A stretch of DNA of 64,000 nt from Bacteroidales bacterium (lineage in GTDB: Bacteria > Bacteroidota > Bacteroidia > Bacteroidales > UBA932), in assembly GCA_015060395.1 (NCBI GenBank), contig SUYP01000009.1, forward strand, positions 19,342-83,341, in the 5' to 3' direction. Made by a program: the position numbers and the translations under genes. Under the pieces are notes generated by a model, which was not told the DNA's origin, made no database searches, and was given only the letters and a program-made list of their open reading frames with translations. The first letter of the stretch is position 1, and every line of letters starts with the position of its first letter. Shown here piece after piece: positions 14,996 to 24,175 of this stretch.

Positions 14996-16136
14996 CAAAC
15001 TGACGGTGAAAATTCGAGCGGTCGCTGAATCCGCAGGCCTCGGCAATGATATTCGTAGAGGCGTGCCTGTCTTTTAACAGAAGCCGCTTGGCTTCCTCAA
15101 TACGAAGTTCCGTTCTCCAGGTCTTGAAATCAACGCCTTTCTTTGTTATGAAGTAGTGGTGGAGGATTTCTTTTGTTGTATTGAGCTCGCGAGCGATTTC
15201 CTCACGGCTCTTGTCATATTCGCGGTAAGACTTCTTCAGCACCCACTGTTCCAGAGCCTGTTCAAGCTTTCTGAATTCCATTTCATTCAAAGAGACCTCA
15301 GCTACATAAACATCATTCTTCCTGCTCTTCTTTTTCTTGTTCTCATTGATCATCTGCATAATGTCCTCACCACTGAGCGTCTTATGCGCAAAGGCATCCA
15401 GGACAAGTCTGTGACTTCCTATGAATGATATGAAATTAGATGTCAGATACAGCATATAGACCAGATACCATATCGTATAGAGCGACGCCACCTCCATCTT
15501 GCTGTCCAGGAACCAGTAAAGACACAGATAAACCAGAATGAAGAGATTGGTCAGCATCGATATGACATAGCAGAATCGCACCCATTTGATCTTATGGCTC
15601 TCATCCTCGTCGTAATAGTTCTCAAGTTCACGGATAGATTTCTTATATGCCCGATCGAAATGAATGATATACGTAACCGACTGTATCAGAAAGGCGGTCA
15701 GGGCGACCAGACATACAAACCAGAAATAATTCATATTACCCGACTTGTACGATTCCAGAAGAAGGAAGGCAACAATGGCGGAAACGAACAATCCGGGGAC
15801 AAACAGGCTCTGCCATTTGTTTCTCTCTGTCTTAAGCAGGGCTATCATCGAATATGAAATGATGGAAGTCGAGAAATGTACCACGATGTATATGGTCAGC
15901 ATAAGAAACATATCCCAGTCCTTGATATCGGGCTGGCCATACTCGTTCATCGCATAGAACATCATAAAACTGCAGATAAGGAAACTCACCACGATAGCCA
16001 ATTTGGAATTGGTCAGTTTGAAACTGTAATCGGAATGCGGTATCTTGATGAGCATCAGCAGGAGAGCGAGGATGGTCGAACCTACCCCCACGATCAACGG
16101 CACTGCTGTCTGCGGATTTATATTAATCGATATCAT
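14922..16136 (-). CDS. Membrane-bound AraC-type transcriptional regulator
   Basis: 404 residues. The N-terminal 260 contain about seven or eight transmembrane helices (for example 10-28, 42-60, 74-100, 108-127, 135-158 and 193-213). The C-terminal 110 are an AraC/XylS DNA-binding domain with two helix-turn-helix units (REEIARELNTTKEILHHYFITKKG and STNIIAEACGFSDRSNFHRQFVKIVGCSPKQWR). It would sense an envelope or membrane signal and act directly on DNA. The start lies 4-5 nt after a near-consensus -7 element (TATTTTCG), so the leader is very short or the true start is slightly downstream. Targets unknown; the adjacent lipoproteins are possible. Confidence 0.85.
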   Translation of the reverse strand: MISININPQTAVPLIVGVGSTILALLLMLIKIPHSDYSFKLTNSKLAIVVSFLICSFMMFYAMNEYGQPDIKDWDMFLMLTIYIVVHFSTSIISYSMIALLKTERNKWQSLFVPGLFVSAIVAFLLLESYKSGNMNYFWFVCLVALTAFLIQSVTYIIHFDRAYKKSIRELENYYDEDESHKIKWVRFCYVISMLTNLFILVYLCLYWFLDSKMEVASLYTIWYLVYMLYLTSNFISFIGSHRLVLDAFAHKTLSGEDIMQMINENKKKKSRKNDVYVAEVSLNEMEFRKLEQALEQWVLKKSYREYDKSREEIARELNTTKEILHHYFITKKGVDFKTWRTELRIEEAKRLLLKDRHASTNIIAEACGFSDRSNFHRQFVKIVGCSPKQWRDSDGKITSEQAL

Positions 16137-16161
16137 ACTGCGAAAATACGGATTTTTTCGC

Positions 16162-16169
16162 TATTTTTG
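16162..16169 (+). promoter_or_regulatory. -7 element TATTTTTG upstream of lysA
   Basis: TAnnTTTG match 62 nt before ATG 16231, in the short divergent gap with the AraC-type gene. The -33 element is weak. Confidence 0.45.
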
Positions 16170-16230
16170 CAACCGTTTTTCCCCGATTTTTGAGCGACCT
16201 ACGACGCTTGACAATAAGAAACAGAATAAT

Positions 16231-17439
16231 ATGCTGGATATCAATACAATAGAACGCCTGGACAAGATTGCCACACCATTCTACTACTATGATATGGAAC
16301 TGTTCGAAAAGACAGTCGATCACGTGGCGGAACTTGCTGAAAGGCAGAATATAAAAGTACATTACGCCATCAAGGCCAACGTGGAGAGAAGGCTTCTTGA
16401 ATATATAAGTTCCAAAGGATTCGGAGCAGACTGCGTAAGCGGCAATGAGGTTCTTCACGCGCATAGTTGCGGCTTCCCTGCCGACAAGATCGTTTATGCC
16501 GGAGTAGGCAAAAGCGACAGGGAGATATATGATGCTCTGATGCTCGGTATCGAGGCTTTCAACTGCGAGTCACTTCAGGAGATTTTCGTCATCAACGAGA
16601 TGGCCCACCTGCACGGAGTCAAGGCAAACATTTCAGTCAGAATCAATCCGGACATTGACGCACATACGCACAAATACGTTACCACAGGACTCTACGAAAA
16701 CAAGTTCGGAATCTCCAATCACGAGTTCGACAAGCTGATAGAGTTCATACAGAAAAGCGAGCACATCAATTTCATTGGCCTGCATTTCCATATCGGATCT
16801 CAGATCACACGAGTCGATGAGGTCTTTTCACTCGAATGCAAGAGGGTGAATGAGATTGTGAAATACTTTGAGAGCAAAGGACTTACAGTCAGGAACATAA
16901 ATCTCGGTGGAGGGCTCGGAGTCGATTATGACGACCCGGACGGCAATCCTATCGCAGATTTCAAGACCTGGTTCAATGCGATCGACAGAAACATCATCCG
17001 TCGCGCCGGTCAGACCGTACACGTCGAACCGGGACGTTCACTGGTAGCACAGTGTGCATCACTCATCTCGAGAGTGCTCTTCGTCAAGAGCGGCGAGACA
17101 AAGAATTTCCTCATTATGGATGCCGGTATGAACGACCTTATAAGGCCTGCACTTTACGGAGCATACCACAAGATCGAGAATCTGTCTGCAGCTCAGAGGT
17201 CATTCTTCCCTACTTTCCAGGCGTACGACATTGTAGGCCCTGTATGTGAATCCAGCGATGTCTGGGGAGCGGGCAGACTCCTGCCTCTCAGTGTCCGAGG
17301 TGACCTTATGGCCATCCGCAGCACCGGAGCATACGGACAGGTTATGGCGAGCCGATACAATATGAAAGACCTCGCACCATCAGTTTTCAGTGACAGGCTG
17401 GATGATGCACCGGCAGCTAAAGACTACTTTGAAAAATAG
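16231..17439 (+). CDS. lysA: Diaminopimelate decarboxylase
   Basis: 402 residues, cytoplasmic, PLP-dependent. It converts meso-diaminopimelate to L-lysine, the last step of lysine synthesis. Motifs: YAIKAN with the PLP lysine near residue 47, HFHIGSQ, NLGGGLGVDY, EPGRS, and PVCESSD with the catalytic cysteine of the partner subunit. Start taken at 16231 because an upstream in-frame ATG at 16045 would add 62 unrelated residues reading through the promoter and the AraC-type gene. ffh follows 11 nt after the stop and is probably co-transcribed. Other group IV decarboxylases are similar, but the motif set and length fit LysA best. Confidence 0.93.
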   Translation: MLDINTIERLDKIATPFYYYDMELFEKTVDHVAELAERQNIKVHYAIKANVERRLLEYISSKGFGADCVSGNEVLHAHSCGFPADKIVYAGVGKSDREIYDALMLGIEAFNCESLQEIFVINEMAHLHGVKANISVRINPDIDAHTHKYVTTGLYENKFGISNHEFDKLIEFIQKSEHINFIGLHFHIGSQITRVDEVFSLECKRVNEIVKYFESKGLTVRNINLGGGLGVDYDDPDGNPIADFKTWFNAIDRNIIRRAGQTVHVEPGRSLVAQCASLISRVLFVKSGETKNFLIMDAGMNDLIRPALYGAYHKIENLSAAQRSFFPTFQAYDIVGPVCESSDVWGAGRLLPLSVRGDLMAIRSTGAYGQVMASRYNMKDLAPSVFSDRLDDAPAAKDYFEK

Positions 17440-17450
17440 AATTATAAGAT

Positions 17451-18782
17451 ATGTTTGAGAATTTAAGTGAAAGACTTGAGAGATCGTTCAAGATCCTCAA
17501 AGGAGAAGGCAAGATCACCGAGGTAAACATCTCGGAAGCTATGAAGGACATACGTCGTGCCCTTCTTGATGCCGATGTAAGCTATAAGATCGCAAAGCAG
17601 TTCTGCGACGATGTCAAGAAGAAGGCTATAGGTCAGAATGTCCTCACTGCTGTCAAGCCTCAGCAGATGATCGTCAAGATCGTCCACGACGAGCTTGCAG
17701 TCCTGATGGGAAGCAATGCATCCGACATCAACCTCAAGGGATCTCCAGCAGTGGTGCTCGTAGCCGGTCTTAACGGTTCGGGTAAGACAACATTCTCAGG
17801 CAAGCTTGCCCTTAACATCAAGAGCAAGAGAGGAATGAAGGTTCTGCTCGCTGCCTGCGACTATTTCCGTCCTGCAGCTATCGATCAGCTGAAAGTGCTC
17901 GGAGAGCAGATCGGAGTGGAGGTTTATTCAGAAGAAGGAGTGAAGGATCCTATCCAGATTGCGCAGAATGCCATCAAGAAAGCGAAGTCTGAAGGATATT
18001 CCGTAGTCATCGTCGATACAGCCGGACGTCTTGCTGTCGATCAGGAACTTATGGATGAGATCTCTGCGCTCCACTCTGCTGTGCAGCCGACCGAAACTCT
18101 CTTCGTAGTTGACGCAATGACCGGACAGGATGCTGTAGAAACAGCAAAGGCATTCAATGAAAGACTTGATTTTGACGGAGTCGTGCTCACCAAAATGGAT
18201 GGTGACACCCGCGGAGGTGCGGCTCTTTCTATCAAGGCCGTTGTAGGCAAGCCTATCAAGTTCGTCAGCACTGGAGAAAAGATGGAGGCGCTGGACGTTT
18301 TCCACCCTGCTCGTATCGCCGACCGTATCCTCGGTATGGGAGACGTGGTTTCACTCGTGGAGAAGGCTCAGGAGCAGTTTGATGAGGCTCAGGCTCGCGA
18401 ACTGAAGAAGAAGCTTGCCAAGGACCAGTTCACTCTCTGGGATTTCTACAATCAGATCCAGCAGATCAAGAAGATGGGTAACATCAAGGATCTGGCTTCT
18501 ATGATTCCTGGTATGGGCAAGGCTCTCAAGGACGTCGATATGGACAACAGTTCTTTCAAAGGCATCGAGGCTATCATTCTTTCGATGACTCCATACGAGC
18601 GTGAGCATCCTGACTGCATCAACGGAAGCCGTCGCAAGAGAATTGCCGAGGGTTCGGGTACATCCATTCCGGAGGTGAACAAGCTTCTCAAACAGTTCGA
18701 GGGTACCCGTAAGATGATGAAGACCGTAATGGGTGCCAATATGGGCAATATGATGAAGGGAGCGATGAGACGTCGCAGATAG
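17451..18782 (+). CDS. ffh: Signal recognition particle protein Ffh (SRP54)
   Basis: 443 residues. The GTPase of the signal recognition particle binds 4.5S RNA and nascent signal sequences and delivers ribosomes to FtsY. N domain (1-90), G domain with GLNGSGKTT, DTAGRL, TKMDGDTRGG, and a methionine-rich M domain with SMIPGMGK and the RNA-binding helix MTPYEREHPDCINGSRRKRIAEGSG. Basic, Met-rich tail GNMMKGAMRRRR. Ordinary length. It follows lysA by 11 nt and ends before a strong bidirectional hairpin. Confidence 0.98.
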   Translation: MFENLSERLERSFKILKGEGKITEVNISEAMKDIRRALLDADVSYKIAKQFCDDVKKKAIGQNVLTAVKPQQMIVKIVHDELAVLMGSNASDINLKGSPAVVLVAGLNGSGKTTFSGKLALNIKSKRGMKVLLAACDYFRPAAIDQLKVLGEQIGVEVYSEEGVKDPIQIAQNAIKKAKSEGYSVVIVDTAGRLAVDQELMDEISALHSAVQPTETLFVVDAMTGQDAVETAKAFNERLDFDGVVLTKMDGDTRGGAALSIKAVVGKPIKFVSTGEKMEALDVFHPARIADRILGMGDVVSLVEKAQEQFDEAQARELKKKLAKDQFTLWDFYNQIQQIKKMGNIKDLASMIPGMGKALKDVDMDNSSFKGIEAIILSMTPYEREHPDCINGSRRKRIAEGSGTSIPEVNKLLKQFEGTRKMMKTVMGANMGNMMKGAMRRRR

Positions 18783-18813
18783 TCCTTGCTTCCATATACA
18801 TCTGACTGATAGA

Positions 18814-18886
18814 AAAACATCCGTCCCGTGAGTCGCGAAGCAGAAACAAAGGGAAATGCTTCGCTCCTTCACGGGGCGGATGTTTT
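18814..18886. terminator. Branched hairpin, bidirectional terminator
   Basis: Outer arms 18814-18831 and 18869-18886 pair over 18 bp with one mismatch, and an inner stem pairs GCGAAGCA (18834-18841) with TGCTTCGC (18858-18865). The outer stem ends in TTTT on each strand. It sits between the convergent ffh and S9 peptidase genes and overlaps the peptidase stop by two bases. Confidence 0.8.
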
Positions 18887-21158
18887 ACTCCGATTTGAGG
18901 TATTTGAGCCAGAATTCGTTGTTGGCGTTCTGGAAGTGATTGCCCTGATATCCACGGTAGCCGTGCATTCCGTCAGGATAGATCATAAAGTCGAACTTCT
19001 TGCCTTCACGATGAAGTGCATCCAGCAGCCGGAGGGTGTTCTGATGGTGGACATTGTCGTCTCCGGTGCCGTGAGTCAGTTTCAGCATTACCGCTTCGCT
19101 CGCCTGCACAGTTTCTGAGTCATACTCTATCGGGTAGCCTTTCACATAGTTCAGGACCTTCGCAACTTCATAGCCTTCCGGATTGTTCTGAGGGGTGTCC
19201 ATATAGCGCTCTGTGTAATGAGAGTCGTAGAGTGCCCAGTCATAGACTCCGCCGCCTGCGATTCCGTAGTGGAACTTGTCTGGAGCCTGCATCAGGAGCA
19301 TAGAAGTCATCGTGCCTCCGAACGAGAATCCCTCGACTCCGATCTTGTCTCCGTCCACGTATGGAAGAGACTTGAGCCAGTCCGCCCACGCACAGAAGTC
19401 CTTCACTTCCCACACGGTAAGCTGTCGGTAGATCATATCCAGACCGGCACGACCGTTATGTCCTGCCGCACGAGGATCGACTGTTATCTGGATGATTCCG
19501 TTTTCAGAATACCACTGATTGGCTGCATTAGGAGTCACCCAGCGGTCACGGACCATAGGAGTGTTCGGGCCGCCATATATATCGACGTGAACAGGATATT
19601 TTTTAGAAGAGTCAAAGTTCTTCGGATATACGATCATTCCCGGAAGCCTGAACCCATCTTCTGTGGTTATGAATACAAGTTCACCCAATGCATACTTTGA
19701 CGCATCATAATCAGGGCCGCGTCTGTCTGCAACCAGAATATGTTCAGGATCAAATCGTACACTGAGGTCGTCCGGACCGATGCGGCTACGGTCCGGGGCA
19801 CAGATGCAATAGCTTCCGCGTGATTCCCACCCTGATCTGGTCCGGAATATTCCTATCCTGTCAGGGGTCTGAAGATTTGAATACGACGCAACAAAATATT
19901 TTCCATCGGGAGAGAATGAAATGCCTGTAGCATTATAGTCAGGATGGGTCAGAGCCCATATCCTGCCATTCTTATCCACCTTGTAGAGAGCCTGTTTTGC
20001 TACACGCTCACGCTTTGCAGTGTAGTAAACGTCTCCTTTCTTCTCATCCACGCGAATAATAGAGACATTCCAGTTCGGGCCATCTGTCAGCCTGCGGAAC
20101 TCCTTGCCGTCGTATGAAAGGAAATATATCTGCTGCCAGCCGGTCTCGAACTCACGCGCCATATAAAGGCCTTTGTCCGTGAATACCACACCGTCGAACC
20201 AGTTGAGCCAGGTCTTGTAGGTCTCATTATAAACGTGGCGCTTGCTGCCGTCGGTCACATTCACAGCATAAAGGTCGATGGTGTTCTGAAGACGTGGCAT
20301 ACGTGCAATGAAGAACTCCTTGCTGTCTGGTCCCCAGAACGGAATGCCGAAATACTGGTCGAGAGTCGGGTCGAAGTCTGCCCAGATAATAGATTTCTCG
20401 CCTCGCTCCGCTCGCTCGAAATGACAATCGGGAGTCTCGTTCTGAATGACAGTGCCAGGCTGGACGGCAGAGCTGGTCGGAATGGCAGTATCAAGATCAA
20501 CGATGCCGATACGGACCTGAGGGTTTGTCTGACCGGCCTTCGGATATCGGGTCTCGCTGAGAGAACCGCCGAGTGCCAGGTCAGTCACACGCGGGCTCTG
20601 CGACTGTGAAGCCGCGGCGGCAGGATTTGCAAAGGCTGAATATATCGGAAACATCGGGACCTGAGAGTTATCGAAACGGTAGAATCCGATTTTCCTGCTG
20701 TCCGGAGACCACCAGAATGCCCTGTAACGTGACGGACGGCCGAAAATCTCCTCGTAATAAACCCAGGAGGCATATCCGTTAAGGATGACATCGGAGCCGT
20801 CAGATGTAAGACGTGTCTCCTTTCCGCTGGCTATATCCACGACATAAAGGTCATTGTCACGGGTAAAGGCGAGCTTGGTCGAATCTGGAGAATATGTCAG
20901 ATTCACAGCACCTTCAGGCTTCAAAGGGAAATCGGTAAATTTTGCAGGAGCAGTCACTCCTTCTATACGCTTGCCGCTGCGTGCATTAAGGACAAATGCG
21001 GACGAATCGGCGAACGATCCGTCATAACTGAATATAACCTCCTCATTTCCAAGCCATTTCCACGCGCGAGGGATTGGGTTGAATTCCTGAGCCGCTGCAG
21101 ATGCCACCGCAATCAGCATAACCGTTACCAAAACTATTCTCCTCATATTCTTTTGCAT
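18885..21158 (-). CDS. S9-family dipeptidyl peptidase (DPP IV type) with repeat insertion
   Basis: 757 residues, exported (signal about 1-23, cut after ASAAA; a start at Met5, 21146, is equally possible). N-terminal beta-propeller (DPPIV_N) to about 500, then a Peptidase_S9 alpha/beta hydrolase domain with nucleophile GFSFGG, acid in GTGDDNVH and base in DGMHGYRG. It would cleave dipeptides from the N-terminus of peptides in the periplasm. Between WADFDPTLDQYFG and the preceding VDLDT there are about 33 extra residues (20385-20487), including CHFERAERGEKS, which read a short palindromic intergenic repeat in frame. The insertion lies in a propeller loop, so the enzyme may still work. A 102-nt palindrome lies directly upstream. 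Confidence 0.93.
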   Translation of the reverse strand: MQKNMRRIVLVTVMLIAVASAAAQEFNPIPRAWKWLGNEEVIFSYDGSFADSSAFVLNARSGKRIEGVTAPAKFTDFPLKPEGAVNLTYSPDSTKLAFTRDNDLYVVDIASGKETRLTSDGSDVILNGYASWVYYEEIFGRPSRYRAFWWSPDSRKIGFYRFDNSQVPMFPIYSAFANPAAAASQSQSPRVTDLALGGSLSETRYPKAGQTNPQVRIGIVDLDTAIPTSSAVQPGTVIQNETPDCHFERAERGEKSIIWADFDPTLDQYFGIPFWGPDSKEFFIARMPRLQNTIDLYAVNVTDGSKRHVYNETYKTWLNWFDGVVFTDKGLYMAREFETGWQQIYFLSYDGKEFRRLTDGPNWNVSIIRVDEKKGDVYYTAKRERVAKQALYKVDKNGRIWALTHPDYNATGISFSPDGKYFVASYSNLQTPDRIGIFRTRSGWESRGSYCICAPDRSRIGPDDLSVRFDPEHILVADRRGPDYDASKYALGELVFITTEDGFRLPGMIVYPKNFDSSKKYPVHVDIYGGPNTPMVRDRWVTPNAANQWYSENGIIQITVDPRAAGHNGRAGLDMIYRQLTVWEVKDFCAWADWLKSLPYVDGDKIGVEGFSFGGTMTSMLLMQAPDKFHYGIAGGGVYDWALYDSHYTERYMDTPQNNPEGYEVAKVLNYVKGYPIEYDSETVQASEAVMLKLTHGTGDDNVHHQNTLRLLDALHREGKKFDFMIYPDGMHGYRGYQGNHFQNANNEFWLKYLKSE
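20385..20487 (-). repeat. Repeat-derived insertion inside the S9 peptidase gene
   Basis: Approximate bounds. On the coding strand the core is a GAGCGAGCGGAGCGAGGCGAG-like string flanked by GTCATTTC and GAAATC half-arms (20389-20426), which resembles dispersed intergenic REP-like elements. It is preceded by about 60 nt of unusual composition. The whole segment is open in frame and absent from what I recall of the family alignment at this place. Confidence 0.65.
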
Positions 21159-21183
21159 TTAAACTCAGCGTAATATCTTCTTT

Positions 21184-21285
21184 TGATTGACATATAGTAA
21201 TATAGAGGTGACGTGCCACCCCCGGCTAGGGGTGCCTGAGCGCAGCGAAGGCGGGGGTCACCGGCATATTACTATATGTCAATCA
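21184..21285. repeat. 102-nt palindromic element with 20-bp perfect arms
   Basis: Arm 21184-21203 is the exact reverse complement of 21266-21285. Inside, GGTGAC (21207-21212) pairs with GTCACC (21257-21262), enclosing a GC-rich core of C5 and G5 runs. It contains the helicase stop codon in its right arm and ends 26 nt before the peptidase start. There is no T-tract and no target duplication that I can see. It could be an inserted miniature element, an mRNA-stabilising or processing hairpin, or an attenuator. Confidence 0.85.
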
Positions 21286-22727
21286 GTAAACAATTCATCT
21301 TTAAAATTGACCAGATAGACTTTTTCGGTCGCTCTGGTGATGGCCGTATAGAGCCATTTAAGGTCATCGACAGTCAGTTCCTCCTGCCAGAACGGATTGT
21401 CTATGAACACGCACTTCCATTGGCCTCCCTGCGACTTATGGCAGGTAATGGCGTTTGCATACTTCAGCTGCAGGGCGTTATAATACTTATCCTCACGCAC
21501 AGCCTCATATCTCTTCTTTTTGGCTGTAATATGCGCATAATCCTCATTCACCCCCTGATAAAGCATATTCGACTGCTCGTATGTCAGCGATGCACTTTCC
21601 GAATCAAGGGTATCCAGAATCACTTTCGCAACGATCTCCTGATCATCATAATCAGGGAATGATATACGGGCCTCCGCGAAATGAAGTCCATATCTTTCCT
21701 CAAAACGGGATATCTTCTGCAGCTTGGCGATATCACCGTTGGCTATATAATCCATTCCTTCAATACCTTCCAGAAACTGGTAGCAGTTCTTCACAATCAT
21801 CAGCTTGTCATCACGTACCAGCCTTTCCTCCTTGAACTGTACAGTGGAGCGGATACCCATATTATATTTGATCGCCCTCTTGTTGGAACGGCAGAGGACG
21901 ATCGTATCATCCTCTCCATAAGAGGCGTACGCATCTGATATCTTCTCTATAAGGTCACCCCCGCTTATCCTCTCCACATCATCAAATACTGCAGTCTCAA
22001 GACCGAGATCACAGATATCCATCACTCCCGGGCCATAATCAAGTTCTGTCTGCAGCTGCCTTATCATAGTAGCGTTATACAGGATGCCTGACTCGTGCTG
22101 CTGTCTCACTACAGTCGAGAGTTCTGCAAACTCCACCCCTCCCATCATCTTCATATATTCAGGAAGGAGAGCCGGACTAGCATCCAGGCCCACAGGAGGC
22201 AGCTGAGCCGAATCACCGATAAGGATCATCTTGCAGTGTACCCCGTTGCGCACAAAAGTAACCAGATCCTCCAGAAGGTTGCCAGAACCGAAAGATGTAG
22301 TTGACTGCTGCTGACCGGCCTCAATACCTATCAGAGAGACCTCATCAACGACAAACAAAGCCTCCTTATCCTTGTTCGGAGACAATGTGAACTGCCCGAA
22401 GCCGTCTCCACCGACTGACTTCTGCCTGTAAATATGCTTATGAATGGTAAATGCAGGCTGCCCGGAATATGATGAAAGAACCTTTGCAGCACGTCCGGTC
22501 GGAGCCAACAGGATACACTTGGTTCCAAATTCCTTCATTACCGATATGACAGCAGATATGGCAGTGGTCTTGCCGGTACCGGCATATCCGTTGACGACGA
22601 GTATGTCACTGTCATCCGACGAGACAAAATCCGCCACCTTTTTCAGAAGATGGTTCTGGCAGGATGTCGGTTCGTACGAAAGCCCGGACAAGAATGATTT
22701 ATGCAGAAAACCGCTTCTTCCCATCAC
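21279..22727 (-). CDS. RecD-like/Dda-type ATP-dependent DNA helicase
   Basis: 482 residues, superfamily 1B helicase. Walker A VNGYAGTGKTTAI near residue 45-57, Walker B LFVVDEVSLI, a GDSAQLPPVG motif III, and C-terminal UvrD_C_2 block AITCHKSQGGQWKCVFID and LYTAITRATEKVYLV. It lacks the N-terminal region of true RecD and of RecD2, so it is closer to the short Dda/Pif1-like helicases common in Bacteroidetes, probably acting in replication-fork or recombination repair. Its ATG overlaps the trkH stop by 4 nt. Its own stop lies inside the palindrome at 21184-21285. Confidence 0.9.
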   Translation of the reverse strand: MMGRSGFLHKSFLSGLSYEPTSCQNHLLKKVADFVSSDDSDILVVNGYAGTGKTTAISAVISVMKEFGTKCILLAPTGRAAKVLSSYSGQPAFTIHKHIYRQKSVGGDGFGQFTLSPNKDKEALFVVDEVSLIGIEAGQQQSTTSFGSGNLLEDLVTFVRNGVHCKMILIGDSAQLPPVGLDASPALLPEYMKMMGGVEFAELSTVVRQQHESGILYNATMIRQLQTELDYGPGVMDICDLGLETAVFDDVERISGGDLIEKISDAYASYGEDDTIVLCRSNKRAIKYNMGIRSTVQFKEERLVRDDKLMIVKNCYQFLEGIEGMDYIANGDIAKLQKISRFEERYGLHFAEARISFPDYDDQEIVAKVILDTLDSESASLTYEQSNMLYQGVNEDYAHITAKKKRYEAVREDKYYNALQLKYANAITCHKSQGGQWKCVFIDNPFWQEELTVDDLKWLYTAITRATEKVYLVNFKDELFTD

Positions 22728-24175
22728 CTGTTCCTCCTGAATATCATAGAGATGACCACAAGGACCGGATATATCTCCACACGGCCGAGGAACATATCGA
22801 AAGCGTATATGAACTTTGCCATAGCCGGTTGGGCGGAATAATTGTCAAGACATCCCAGCTCTCCCAATCCAGGTCCGACACTACCTACGGAAGCGATCAC
22901 TCCGGATACAGCCTCGGTCGCTTCGCATCCGCAGAGCATCACCGCAATTATCGAGATGAATATGACTACGAAATAGACTACAATATACATCAGGACCGCA
23001 CTTACTGCGCCATCGGCGAGATGATGTCCGCTAAGGCGGGTATGAGAAACCGATGACGGATGAAGTCTGTGCTTTATCTCGTTTGATATGGCCTTGAATG
23101 CAATGAGAATCCTGTCCACCTTGATACCGCCGGTGGTGGAACCTGCACAACCGCACTGAAAAGAAGCAAAAAGCAGTACTACTCCGGCCAGCCAAGGCCA
23201 TTCAGCATTGTCACAGATGGCGAATCCGGCCGTGGACATATAGCTGACAACAGTGAATGTAGAGTCCATAACCGCTCTTCCGAATGAATCATATCCTCCT
23301 TCCGTCAGCAACGAGAACATAATGAGAAGGGACATCACAGCTATCGACCCGAAATAATATGCCGTAACGGAATTCTTGAATGGCTTGAAGGAGCGCGTTG
23401 CAAAAACAGCATAAATAAGGCCGAAATGCATAGCACAGAGAGCCATAAAGAACAGGACTATAAAATTGATGGTATCGGACCCATAAGCCCCTATGGACAG
23501 GTTGCGTGTGCTGAATCCTCCTGTCGCTGCAATGCTGAAAGCGTGGTTCAAGGCATCGAAAAAAGGCATTCCGGCAGCCCACAGAGAAAGCAGGATAGCC
23601 GTGGTAAGCGACACATAGACCGTAGTGATGATCCAGACCACCTTCGAGGACTTGTACCTGTAGCCCTCCTTTGATAAGGAGGACATCTCCATATTAGTCA
23701 GTTTCAGACGGTATGGACTGGCATCAGGTATCACAAGCAGCAGAAACACCACGACTCCCAGACCTCCGATGAAATGGGTTGAAGAACGCCAGAAGAGGAG
23801 GCCCTTGGGAAGAGCCTCAATATCGTTCAATATGGTCGATCCCGTAGTAGTGAAGCCGGAAACGCTTTCAAACCAAGCATTTATAAAGGTGAATTCTCCG
23901 CCATACAATACGTATGGAAGCATACCGAATATGAAGGACAGAAGCCACGACAAGACTATGGTAAGGAAGCCGTCCTTCAACGTGAGCGGCTGTCTGCCTC
24001 TGACAAAGATAAACGGGAATGCACCTACCAGAAGAGTTATTATGAAACTAATAAGCAAGGGACCGAATGCCTCGTCACGTCCGTTGACGATCGAAACGAT
24101 CATCGACAGGAACATAAACAAGGCACTGACAAGAAGCGCCTTTCCGACATTGGTCGATATTGCCTTTACGTTCAT
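22724..24175 (-). CDS. trkH: TrkH-family potassium uptake protein
   Basis: 483 residues, inner-membrane K+ channel-like subunit. Four pore loops with filter-like segments are visible: SGFTTTGST, AATGGFSTRN, STAGFAICD and SVGSVGPGLGELG, each between transmembrane pairs. It normally works with a cytoplasmic TrkA gating ring, and no trkA is present in this window. It is in the middle of an operon, sharing one base with the preceding sensor-like gene (TAATG) and 4 nt with the helicase gene. Confidence 0.95.
   Translation of the reverse strand: MNVKAISTNVGKALLVSALFMFLSMIVSIVNGRDEAFGPLLISFIITLLVGAFPFIFVRGRQPLTLKDGFLTIVLSWLLSFIFGMLPYVLYGGEFTFINAWFESVSGFTTTGSTILNDIEALPKGLLFWRSSTHFIGGLGVVVFLLLVIPDASPYRLKLTNMEMSSLSKEGYRYKSSKVVWIITTVYVSLTTAILLSLWAAGMPFFDALNHAFSIAATGGFSTRNLSIGAYGSDTINFIVLFFMALCAMHFGLIYAVFATRSFKPFKNSVTAYYFGSIAVMSLLIMFSLLTEGGYDSFGRAVMDSTFTVVSYMSTAGFAICDNAEWPWLAGVVLLFASFQCGCAGSTTGGIKVDRILIAFKAISNEIKHRLHPSSVSHTRLSGHHLADGAVSAVLMYIVVYFVVIFISIIAVMLCGCEATEAVSGVIASVGSVGPGLGELGCLDNYSAQPAMAKFIYAFDMFLGRVEIYPVLVVISMIFRRNR

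Noticed and set aside
16045..16230. N-terminal extension of LysA
   Set aside because: The 62 extra residues read through the divergent promoter and the AraC-type gene, and LysA homologues start near MLDINTIERL.
20385..20487. Frameshift or sequencing error in the S9 peptidase
   Set aside because: The frame is open through the inserted segment and conserved motifs continue on both sides, so an in-frame insertion explains it better.
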